Source: Pectobacterium carotovorum
GTDB lineage: Bacteria > Pseudomonadota > Gammaproteobacteria > Enterobacterales > Enterobacteriaceae
Direction of reading: 5' to 3'
Length of the DNA stretch: 64,000 nt
Assembly: GCA_016415585.1 (NCBI GenBank)
Contig: CP066552.1
Location: forward strand, 3,286,001 to 3,350,000
Position 1 is the first letter of the stretch, and each line of letters opens with the position of its first letter. The notes beneath the pieces were generated by a model, which did not search any database, was not told the origin of the DNA, and was given only the letters and a program-made list of their open reading frames with translations. The position numbers were made by a program, and so were the translations under genes. Below are positions 26,419 through 34,120 of the stretch, one piece after another.

Positions 26419-26544
26419 TATACCCGTCATACTTCAAGCTGCTTGTGCGTTGGCGCCCTTACTCACCCCAGTCACTTACTTGTGTAAGCTCCTGAGGATT
26501 CGCGCGGTTGCCGCCTTCACGCAACCCGAATTATCTAGGGCACA
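26419..26544. repeat. ERIC-like element, divergent standard-length copy
   Basis: About 126 bp, from TATACCCGTCATACTTCAAG to TTATCTAGGGCA, with the central GTAAGCTCCTGAGGATTC of the ERIC consensus. It is more diverged from the 241 and 26028 copies than these are from each other. It lies 45 bp upstream of acrZ and 150 bp before modE, in the divergent promoter region. Confidence 0.85.
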
Positions 26545-26694
26545 CTGCGCTATTTCACTGTAAACCGAGATCGTCGTAATTGCCACGTAGTCTACCGCAG
26601 TAATAGAAAATAGTGCGTCTATTTGTGCGATTTGCCCCAGATGAAGAAAATAGCGACAATACAGAGAAGTAAACTCACCGACGGTGCCCTCACT

Positions 26695-27486
26695 ATGCAG
26701 GCTGAAATTCTCCTCACCCTGAAACTCCAACAGCGTTTATTCGCCGACCCGCGGCGTATTGAATTGCTCAAGCAAATTCGTCATACCGGTTCAATCAGTC
26801 AGGGGGCCAAGCTGGCGGGGATTAGCTATAAAAGCGCCTGGGATGCCATCAATGAGATGAACCAGCTAGCCGAACAGATCATCGTCGAGCGCATGACCGG
26901 CGGCAAAGGCGGTGGCGGTGCTCAGCTCACCCGCTATGGTGAACGTCTTCTCCAACTGTACGATTTGCTCGCGCAGATTCAGCAAAAAGCCTTCGATGTC
27001 TTGCAGGAAGACGGCCTGCCGTTAGATAGCCTGCTGGCGGCCATCGCGCGTTTCTCGCTGCAAACCAGCGCCCGTAATCAGTTTTTTGGAACCGTGCTCG
27101 CACGCGGCGAAGAACAGGTGCAACAACATCTGGATATTTTACTCGCCGATGGTAAAACAACGATCAGAGCCCTGATTACGCAACAAAGCGCCGAGCGCCT
27201 GCAATTGCAGAAAGGGAAAGAGGTGTTGGCACTGATTAAAGCACCGTGGATCGATGTGTACGCGGCAACGTCCAACGCCCCCACAGCCGATAACGTCTTA
27301 TCAGGGAAAATTCAGGCCATTCAGCACGGCGTAGAAAACAGCGAAATTCTGATTACGCTGACCGGGGGAGAAACCCTGTGTGCAATGGTGCCGAATGCCT
27401 TGCTTGAGCAGCAAAAGCTGCAACAGGGAACGGACGTGAAGGCTTGCTTCAATGCTGACCGGGTTATCATCGCCACGCTTTGTTAA
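26695..27486 (+). CDS. modE: Molybdate-responsive transcriptional regulator ModE
   Basis: The 263 residues start with a LysR-type winged helix (RRIELLKQIRHTGSISQGAKL then AGISYKSAWDAINEMNQLA). Two tandem Mop domains follow (about 125-262), including SARNQFFGTVLARG and VLSGKIQAIQHGVENSEILI, which bind molybdate. It represses modABC and adjusts molybdoenzyme genes. The ATG at 26695 (MQAEILLTLKLQQ) is chosen by homology over the in-frame ATG at 26623. It is followed 40 bp later by modF. Two candidate ModE sites are visible in this window. Confidence 0.94.
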   Translation: MQAEILLTLKLQQRLFADPRRIELLKQIRHTGSISQGAKLAGISYKSAWDAINEMNQLAEQIIVERMTGGKGGGGAQLTRYGERLLQLYDLLAQIQQKAFDVLQEDGLPLDSLLAAIARFSLQTSARNQFFGTVLARGEEQVQQHLDILLADGKTTIRALITQQSAERLQLQKGKEVLALIKAPWIDVYAATSNAPTADNVLSGKIQAIQHGVENSEILITLTGGETLCAMVPNALLEQQKLQQGTDVKACFNADRVIIATLC

Positions 27487-27526
27487 TGTCGCTTTAGCGC
27501 TATTGCCGTCTGACGAAGGATAGAAA

Positions 27527-29002
27527 ATGTCATTGTTAAACATCACTCAGGGGTTATTTCGTCTCAGCGACACCCGCATGCTGCGTCTGGACGACCTGAC
27601 GCTCGAACAAAACCAGTGCTGGGCCTTTGTCGGGGCCAACGGAAGTGGTAAATCTGCACTGGCGCGGTCGCTATCCGGCGAATTGCCGCTATTGCGTGGT
27701 GAACGAACCACGGGATTCCAACGCCCTGTTCGCCTGTCATTTGAACAATTACAAAAACTGGTTTCCGACGAGTGGCAGCGCAATAACACCGATCTGCTCA
27801 GTGAAGGTGAAGACGATACTGGCCGCACCACGGCAGAAGTGATTCAGGATAGCCTCAACGATCCCGCGCGTTGCCAACAGTTGGCACACCAGTTTGGCAT
27901 TGCGCATTTGCTGGAGCGGCGCTTCAAGTACCTCTCTACAGGGGAAACACGTAAAGCGATGCTGTGTCAGGCGCTGATGCCCCAACCTGACCTACTGATT
28001 CTCGATGAGCCTTTTGACGGACTGGATGTAGCTTCCCGCCAGCAACTTGCCGATGAGCTGAGGAAACTGGCAGGCACTGGTTATACGCTGGTGCTTATTC
28101 TGAACCGCTTTGACGACATTCCTGATTTTATCAACCATGTCGGTGTGCTGGCAGACTGTACGCTGACCCGCGTCGGCGAGCGTGAAACGATCCTCTCTGA
28201 AGCGCTTGTGGCCCAGCTCGCATTTAGCGAAAAACTGTCGGGAAGTTCGCTGCCAGAGCCGGAAGATCCGCAGCGATATATGACGCTTCCCGCTGACGAG
28301 GTACGCATTAGGCTGCGTAACGGCGTGGTGCAGTACAATGATCGCCCTATTCTGCACGAGCTGACGTGGGAAGTATTACCCGGTCAGCATTGGCAGATTA
28401 TCGGGCCAAATGGCGCGGGGAAATCGACGCTACTCAGTCTGATTACAGGCGACCATCCGCAAGGCTACAGTAACGACCTCACGCTGTTTGGCCGTAAACG
28501 CGGCAGCGGTGAAACCATTTGGGACATCAAGCGCCACATCGGTTATGTCAGCAGCAGCTTCCATCTGGATTACCGCGTCAGCACCAGCGTGCGCAACGTT
28601 ATCCTGTCAGGATTCTTTGATTCTATTGGGATTTATCAAGCTGTCTCTGACCGTCAGCGCCACCTGACCGAACAGTGGCTCACTCTGCTTGGGCTCAATG
28701 GCGCTATCGCCGATACGCCGTTTCAGTCGCTCTCTTGGGGCCAGCAGCGTCTGACGCTGATTGCCCGCGCATTAGTCAAACACCCCGCCCTACTCATTCT
28801 CGATGAACCGCTACAGGGGCTTGATCCGCTCAATCGCCAACTGGTGCGTCGCTGGCTGGATATCTTGATTGGCGAGGGCGAAACGCAGCTACTCTTTGTC
28901 TCTCACCATGCGGAGGACGCGCCCGAGTGCATCACGCATCGACTCACTTTCGTCCCGCAAAATGATATCTATGGCTACCAAATTGACGCGTTATGTAAAT
29001 AA
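27527..29002 (+). CDS. modF: Tandem ABC ATPase ModF
   Basis: This 491-residue soluble protein has two ABC ATPase domains. The first (about 1-240) has Walker A GANGSGKSA and signature LSTGETRKAM; the second (about 260-490) has Walker A GPNGAGKSTL, signature LSWGQQRL and Walker B LLILDEPLQGLD. E. coli ModF has 490 residues and is encoded directly after modE. It is not required for molybdate transport and its exact role, perhaps in photorepair or molybdenum handling, is unclear. It is likely co-transcribed with modE. Confidence 0.93.
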   Translation: MSLLNITQGLFRLSDTRMLRLDDLTLEQNQCWAFVGANGSGKSALARSLSGELPLLRGERTTGFQRPVRLSFEQLQKLVSDEWQRNNTDLLSEGEDDTGRTTAEVIQDSLNDPARCQQLAHQFGIAHLLERRFKYLSTGETRKAMLCQALMPQPDLLILDEPFDGLDVASRQQLADELRKLAGTGYTLVLILNRFDDIPDFINHVGVLADCTLTRVGERETILSEALVAQLAFSEKLSGSSLPEPEDPQRYMTLPADEVRIRLRNGVVQYNDRPILHELTWEVLPGQHWQIIGPNGAGKSTLLSLITGDHPQGYSNDLTLFGRKRGSGETIWDIKRHIGYVSSSFHLDYRVSTSVRNVILSGFFDSIGIYQAVSDRQRHLTEQWLTLLGLNGAIADTPFQSLSWGQQRLTLIARALVKHPALLILDEPLQGLDPLNRQLVRRWLDILIGEGETQLLFVSHHAEDAPECITHRLTFVPQNDIYGYQIDALCK

Positions 29003-29200
29003 CGCCTGAAAACAGGGATGATAACGCTACCACAAAATAAAATGTAGGGTAGAAAGCCGGGCTCATTTACACTGTAATCTACGCTTCACTAAGTTTATTC
29101 GTAAAAAAATCATCGATAACAGAGGCGGATTCTCGCTGTAGATCACCTTTTTCAGCATCCAGCCATGTTATTTTGCAGTATTGCGATAATAGAGGTCATT

Positions 29201-30220
29201 ATGAACGTTCTTGTTACAGGTGGTAGCGGTTACATAGGAAGCCATACTTGCGTACAATTACTCGCTGCCGGGCATACACCCGTTATTCTCGATAACTTGT
29301 GCAATAGCAAGGCTAGCGTCGTTAAAACCATTACGCGCTTAACCGATAAGGCACCCGTTTTTTATCAAGGCGATATCCGCGACAGCGCGCTACTGGACGA
29401 TATTTTCGCTACGCATTCAATCGATTCCGTCATCCACTTTGCCGGCTTAAAAGCCGTGGGCGAATCAGTGCGTGAGCCGCTGAGCTACTATGACAATAAC
29501 GTCTACGGTACGCTCGTACTGGTAGAGGCGATGAAGAAAGCCGGCGTGAAAAACCTGATTTTTAGCTCCTCTGCCACTGTCTATGGCGATCAACCACGCA
29601 CGCCCTATCAGGAAAGTTTCCCCACAGGTCACCCTGCCAGCCCCTATGGCCGCAGCAAACTGATGGTCGAACAAATCCTACAAGATTTACAGCATGCTGA
29701 ACCGGAATGGAGTATTACGCTGTTACGGTATTTCAACCCAGTGGGTGCCCATCCATCGGGTGAAATGGGCGAAGATCCGCAAGGTGTGCCTAATAACCTG
29801 ATGCCTTATATCGCCCAGGTTGCGGTAGGCCGTCGCGACTCACTGGCGATCTTCGGTAATGACTACCCTACCGCCGATGGCACTGGCGTACGAGATTACA
29901 TCCACGTCGTCGATCTGGCTGACGGTCACATCGCCGCCATGAACACCCTGCAAAATCGTGCTGGAGTGCATATTTACAATCTGGGCGCGGGCGTAGGCTA
30001 CAGTGTATTACAGGTCGTTGAAGCCTTTAGTCAGACTTGTGGTAAACCACTGTCTTACCATTTTTCCCCACGTCGTCAGGGCGATCTGCCTGCTTATTGG
30101 GCAGATACTGAACGTGCAGCAAACGATCTTAACTGGAAAGTCACACGCTCACTGCAAGAAATGGCGCAGGACACCTGGCGCTGGCAATCCAACCACCCCA
30201 ATGGGTACGACGAAGAATGA
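29201..30220 (+). CDS. galE: UDP-glucose 4-epimerase
   Basis: This 339-residue short-chain dehydrogenase/epimerase interconverts UDP-glucose and UDP-galactose. It has the NAD site VTGGSGYIGSH, the catalytic Ser/Tyr/Lys signature (SSSATVYGD, PYGRSKLMVE) and RYFNPVGAHPSGEMGEDP. The ATG at 29201 follows AGAGGT and gives the family N-terminus MNVLVTGG. In E. coli galE is followed by galT, galK and galM. Here galT and galK are not at this site and a repeat element separates galE from galM. No clear GalR/GalS operator could be assigned upstream. Confidence 0.95.
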   Translation: MNVLVTGGSGYIGSHTCVQLLAAGHTPVILDNLCNSKASVVKTITRLTDKAPVFYQGDIRDSALLDDIFATHSIDSVIHFAGLKAVGESVREPLSYYDNNVYGTLVLVEAMKKAGVKNLIFSSSATVYGDQPRTPYQESFPTGHPASPYGRSKLMVEQILQDLQHAEPEWSITLLRYFNPVGAHPSGEMGEDPQGVPNNLMPYIAQVAVGRRDSLAIFGNDYPTADGTGVRDYIHVVDLADGHIAAMNTLQNRAGVHIYNLGAGVGYSVLQVVEAFSQTCGKPLSYHFSPRRQGDLPAYWADTERAANDLNWKVTRSLQEMAQDTWRWQSNHPNGYDEE

Positions 30221-30277
30221 CGGCGCTTTTTTACGCCAAGTGACAGATTAAGGGAAGATAAACAGAACTGATTCAGA

Positions 30278-30512
30278 CCGTTGACAAACCCATTTACGGA
30301 ACGAAAACGGTAATAATGGGATAGAAGAGTAAAGCGTCCGCGCCAAGGACAAAAGCGTCAGGAACGTTTTTGAACGTCGCTTGCGACGGCCCTCAAAGAG
30401 TGAATCTCAGGAATGAGATTCATATCTGCGCGGCTTGAGCTTACAGGGATGTACTTGCAGCGTCTTTACGATCTACCCATTATCACCGCTCGGCGTACTT
30501 TGTCAGCAAACG
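30278..30512. repeat. Intergenic repeat, second family, copy with three-hairpin insert
   Basis: This is the same family as 8702-8862 in opposite orientation. The shared outer parts are CCGTTGACAAAC, GAACGAAAACGG, TAGAAGAGTAAAGCGT and ACTTGCAGCGTCTTTACGAT. The middle is longer, with consecutive hairpins: AAAAGCGT/ACGTTTTT (30351-30371, one wobble pair), CGTCGC/GCGACG (30375-30388) and GAATCTC/GAGATTC (30402-30421). The first two match the module at 41459-41495. It fills the galE-galM gap and appears non-coding. Confidence 0.75.
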
Positions 30513-30588
30513 CCTTTCTGCTTAATTTCCCAACATTGCAGACATCGGCCAACCCTCTCTATCTTCTCGGCCTCTACAGGAGCAAGTC

Positions 30589-31635
30589 ATGTTGAATGAA
30601 AGTCTTAGCACGCTGGCACCAGATGGTCAGCAGTTTCAGTTAACGACCTTGCAGAATCAGGCAGGTATGCGCGTGTGCCTGATGGACTGGGGTGCAACCT
30701 GGCTTTCCTGTGAACTGCCTTTGCCGGAGGGGGAAGTTCGTGAAGTGCTACTGGGTTGTGCCTCACCCGTCCAGTATCCGCAGCAAAGTGCTTATCTCGG
30801 CGCGTCGATTGGTCGCTATGCCAACCGCATAGCCCAAGCCACGTTCAGTCGAGAAACCGAAACCTTTCATCTGGTTCCAAACCAGAACGAGCACCAGTTA
30901 CATGGCGGTCCAGAAGGCTTTCATGCCCGCCGCTGGCGGATTGTCAGTCAGGACGCAACACAGGTAACTTACCAACTGCATTCACCGGATGGCGATCAGG
31001 GGTATCCAGGGCACCTCAACGTACAGGTGACCTACGCGCTGACCGAACATAATTCGCTGGAAATCTCGTATCAGGCGACCGTAGAGAAAGCCTGCCCCGT
31101 TTGTCTGACCAACCACGCGTATTTCAACCTTGATGGCGATTTGACTGACGTACGTAAGCACCAATTGCAGCTGTTTGCCGACTATTATTTACCGGTCAAT
31201 AGCGCAGGCATTCCCAACGCCGATCTAACACCAGTAAACGCGACCGGAATGGATTTCCGTCAGCCAAAAACGTTGGAAGAAGATTTCCTGCGCGACAGCG
31301 ATCAAATGGCCGTTGGTGGCTACGATCACGCTTATTTATTGCATCGCACCTGCGGTTCCAGCGAAAGTCCTGCTGCCAATTTGTGGTCATCCGATGGCCG
31401 CGTGCTGATGAGCGTTTTCACCAGCGCCCCCGCCTTACAGCTCTACAGCGGCAACTTTCTGGCCGGAACACCCTCGCGTGACGGCGGTCAGTATGAAAAC
31501 TATGCCGGTGTCGCACTGGAAAGCGAATTCCTGCCGGACAGCCCAAATCACCCAGACTGGCCGCAGCCCGACTGCTGGCTGAAACCGGGGAAAGTCTATC
31601 GCTCGGATACCACATACCAGTTCCTCACCCAGTAA
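30589..31635 (+). CDS. galM: Galactose mutarotase (aldose 1-epimerase)
   Basis: This 348-residue beta-sandwich enzyme interconverts alpha and beta anomers of galactose and glucose (E. coli GalM has 346). The catalytic His and surrounding residues are visible in NEHQLHGGPEGFHAR and NHAYFNLDGD, and the catalytic Glu is in YAGVALESEFLPDSPNHPDW. The ATG at 30589 follows CAGGAGC. It is separated from galE by a repeat element. In E. coli galM is next to gpmA; here the copper efflux operon is inserted between them. Confidence 0.94.
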   Translation: MLNESLSTLAPDGQQFQLTTLQNQAGMRVCLMDWGATWLSCELPLPEGEVREVLLGCASPVQYPQQSAYLGASIGRYANRIAQATFSRETETFHLVPNQNEHQLHGGPEGFHARRWRIVSQDATQVTYQLHSPDGDQGYPGHLNVQVTYALTEHNSLEISYQATVEKACPVCLTNHAYFNLDGDLTDVRKHQLQLFADYYLPVNSAGIPNADLTPVNATGMDFRQPKTLEEDFLRDSDQMAVGGYDHAYLLHRTCGSSESPAANLWSSDGRVLMSVFTSAPALQLYSGNFLAGTPSRDGGQYENYAGVALESEFLPDSPNHPDWPQPDCWLKPGKVYRSDTTYQFLTQ

Positions 31636-31669
31636 CCGAACAGCAAAAGATAATTAACCCATTGATAAC

Positions 31670-31693
31670 ATTGGCAGATAGCTATCTGCCAAT
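31670..31693. promoter_or_regulatory. Perfect 24-bp palindrome between galM and the cus operon
   Basis: The half-site ATTGGCAGATAG is followed directly by its exact reverse complement CTATCTGCCAAT. It lies 35 bp after galM and about 80 bp before the first gene of the efflux operon. It could be an operator for that operon or the stem of a galM terminator. The lack of a spacer favours a DNA-binding site, but the regulator is unknown. It does not look like a CueR or CusR site as far as I can judge. Confidence 0.5.
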
Positions 31694-31773
31694 TTACAAA
31701 ACTATGCTATTCCCTGCTTGCCGCGTTCCAACTCAGACGCTTACACTGCCATGACGTCCAAAAAGGAAACGCC

Positions 31774-32226
31774 ATGTCCGCATCATCACGGTCTCCATTA
31801 TTCATTCATCATCTGCGCCATAAAGGCAGATGGGGATGGCTATTGGCGCTGTGCTGGCTTTTCCTAAATGCACAACTGGCTATCGCAGGTCATCAATGCG
31901 ACATGACACTCAGCCAGACCTCCCCCGCTATCCAGCATCAGGCACATCTGCAACAGGCTGACGTTCAGCCGTTATCATCTCACGCTCAGCATACGGCTAC
32001 AGCGTCTTACGCTGCCGACCAGCAAACGCCGCTGTGCGAAAAACACTGCGTGCCGGATAGTGTGAAGCAGGATAATGGCTCGCTGGCATTACTAGCGCTG
32101 CCAGTGAGCGGTGAGCTGGTCTTAGCGGATAACCCTGTCCACCTCACCCCAGCCTCTGATGTCTGGCTCTCCCCCCCAGCGGTCGGCCCTCCGGCTGAAA
32201 TCCGTTTCTGCCGATTTAGAGAATAA
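31774..32226 (+). CDS. Small exported protein of the copper/silver efflux locus, unknown function
   Basis: This 150-residue protein has a signal peptide (WGWLLALCWLFLNAQLAIAG) and a short mature part rich in His, Gln and Ala. A CEKHC motif (with CDM earlier) could bind metal. The C-terminus is proline-rich. Such small Cys/His proteins often precede cus/cop efflux operons, but no function is established and I do not recognise a named family. An ERIC-like element separates it from cusF, so co-transcription with the rest is uncertain. Confidence 0.65.
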   Translation: MSASSRSPLFIHHLRHKGRWGWLLALCWLFLNAQLAIAGHQCDMTLSQTSPAIQHQAHLQQADVQPLSSHAQHTATASYAADQQTPLCEKHCVPDSVKQDNGSLALLALPVSGELVLADNPVHLTPASDVWLSPPAVGPPAEIRFCRFRE

Positions 32227-32285
32227 CCCAAGCGATTGATAACCCCTGCGCCAGCGGGCGCAACGTCTTGTTTATCAATTATTTT

Positions 32286-32481
32286 TACACTCCAAATAAT
32301 TCGAGTTTCAGGACAAAACGTTAGCGTTTTGAACAACGCAAGGCGTTGACCCGTAGGGCGAGGCTCATTTATGCACCTCGTAACGCGGCAAGAGAAGGAA
32401 TCCCGATGAGCTTACATTGGTAAGTGATTCGGGTGACTGAACGCGGCCAACGCACATGCAACTTGAAGTATTACGAGTATA
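32286..32481. repeat. ERIC-like element with three-hairpin insert (reverse orientation)
   Basis: This element of about 196 bp is oriented opposite to that at 241-436 and carries the same insert (about 32313-32384). The insert contains CAAAACG/CGTTTTG, CAACGC/GCGTTG and a GAGGC/GCCTC-like stem that is partly mismatched here. The right end reads GAAGTATTACGAGTATA, two changes from the standard end. It stops 13 bp before the cusF start, so it lies in the leader of that gene and could influence its expression. Confidence 0.85.
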
Positions 32482-32494
32482 TTGGGATTATTTT

Positions 32495-32848
32495 ATGCGT
32501 ATTACTTATATGGCGCTGATTAGCAGCCTGATTTTTTCTGTTTCTTCCTTCACCTTCCCCGTGTGGGCCAACGACCACCAGCATCATGCAATGATGCCGA
32601 CCACTCCCCCAGCGGCCACGACAGCCGTTTATCAGACTACTGGGGTTGTTAAGCAGTGGAACGCCAACAGCGTCACGCTCTCCCACGCGCCGATTGCCGC
32701 CCTAAAATGGCCCGCCATGACGATGGCCTTCACGCTGCCATCCAGCGGCGAAATAACGCCATTGCCTGTCAACACGCAAGTCACGTTCAGCTTTATCCAG
32801 AACGAGAGCGGCTACATCCTGACCGCGATTACGCCACAACAGCCTTAA
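32495..32848 (+). CDS. cusF: Periplasmic copper/silver chaperone CusF
   Basis: This 117-residue protein has a signal peptide (about 1-24) and a small OB-like CusF domain with the metal-binding Trp-Met-Met pattern in LKWPAMTMAF; a His-rich NDHQHHAMM segment follows the signal. CusF hands Cu(I) or Ag(I) to the CusCBA pump in the periplasm. The ATG at 32495 is chosen because it gives a full signal peptide; a second in-frame ATG at 32510 is possible. It is 12 bp upstream of the outer-membrane factor gene and preceded by an ERIC-like element. Confidence 0.88.
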   Translation: MRITYMALISSLIFSVSSFTFPVWANDHQHHAMMPTTPPAATTAVYQTTGVVKQWNANSVTLSHAPIAALKWPAMTMAFTLPSSGEITPLPVNTQVTFSFIQNESGYILTAITPQQP

Positions 32849-32860
32849 CCGGAGCACAAC

Positions 32861-34120
32861 ATGAATTTATCCAAACACGACGCCGCGTGCGCGTGTCTGG
32901 CGATGTTGCTGTGGCTGCCTGCCGCTGTCTTTGCGGCAGATCTGAGTCTTGAACAGGCTTTACAGGCGGCGGAACGTTACTCCGCCGACCTGTCAGCCAA
33001 TCAACACCAGATTAACGCGCTTCAGAACATGGCCGACTCTGCCACACAGCTTCCCGACCCTAAGTTGAAATTTGGCGTCGAAAATCTGCCATTAGGCGGT
33101 AACAACGGTAGCCGACTCACGCGAGAAGGGATGACGATGCAGCGTATCGGCATCATGCAGACCTACGTCAGCAGCAGTAAGCGTGATAGCAAAGCGCAGG
33201 CCATTCGGGTTGAAGCTGATGCATTGCAAAGTAATAGCGAGAGCATTCGTGCTCGTCTGCAACGGGAAACGGCACAGGCATGGCTGGATCTGGCACTCTC
33301 ACGAAAAGCATTGAGCGAGGTAACCGCGCTGGTCACAGAAAGTCAGCGGCAGATCGCGTCGCAAAAAGCAAGTGTGGCGGCAGGTAGTGAAGCCAGTAGC
33401 GTGCTGGATGCCCGCCTGACGTTGGCAACCATGCAAGACAGGCAGTCTGATGCAGAACGGGACACGCGCATCGCACATGCCCGGCTGGTACAGCTTACCG
33501 GCATCGCAGATATCAATGTAAACGGCGATCTTCCCCGCTTTGAACGGCTGCCTGCCTCACGGGAGGTGCTGAGCAACACCATTCATCAGCATCCAGAAAT
33601 GCAACTGGCGCAGCGTGAGGCCGAACTGGCTCAAGCTCGCTCCGCACAATCAGCCGTTGCCGCCATCCCCAATGTTGATGTTGAAGTCTATTACGCGAAA
33701 CGTGGAGATGATTACGACGACATGGCGGGCATGATGGTGACAGTCGATCTGCCGCTCTTCACATCCAAACGTCAGGATAAGGACTACGCCGCAGACGTCT
33801 CGCGCAGCATGGAAGCTCGCGACAGAGTGTTGCTCACCGAACGAGAGCATCAGGCGCAACTCAATACGCTGATTGCTCAATATCAAGCCGCACAGTCTCG
33901 CTGGCAGCGCCAGAACAACGAGGTTCTCCCTCTCCAACAGCAGCGCATCAAACTGATTCAGGCTCAGTATCAATCCGGCAGCAGTAATCTTTCCGCCGTA
34001 CTGGATGCCCGTCGGGCGTTACTCGAAAGCCGGATTGCCGTTCAGGATACCGCTCGGGAGATGGCGCAATATTGGGCTGCCATCCGTTATCTGACACCAC
34101 AAGGAAGCCCTACGCGATGA
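32861..34120 (+). CDS. cusC: Outer-membrane efflux protein of the CusC/TolC type
   Basis: This 419-residue TolC-family protein has a signal peptide (ACLAMLLWLPAAVFAADLS) and two internal outer-membrane-efflux repeats with long helical segments (about 30-215 and 235-415). The C-terminal part LIQAQYQSGSSNLSAVLDARRAL is typical. It should form the trimeric exit duct of the CusCBA complex. It lacks an obvious lipobox, unlike E. coli CusC, and is closer to CzcC-like proteins in length, so the symbol is by locus rather than strict orthology. It overlaps cusB by 4 bp (ATGA). Confidence 0.83.
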   Translation: MNLSKHDAACACLAMLLWLPAAVFAADLSLEQALQAAERYSADLSANQHQINALQNMADSATQLPDPKLKFGVENLPLGGNNGSRLTREGMTMQRIGIMQTYVSSSKRDSKAQAIRVEADALQSNSESIRARLQRETAQAWLDLALSRKALSEVTALVTESQRQIASQKASVAAGSEASSVLDARLTLATMQDRQSDAERDTRIAHARLVQLTGIADINVNGDLPRFERLPASREVLSNTIHQHPEMQLAQREAELAQARSAQSAVAAIPNVDVEVYYAKRGDDYDDMAGMMVTVDLPLFTSKRQDKDYAADVSRSMEARDRVLLTEREHQAQLNTLIAQYQAAQSRWQRQNNEVLPLQQQRIKLIQAQYQSGSSNLSAVLDARRALLESRIAVQDTAREMAQYWAAIRYLTPQGSPTR

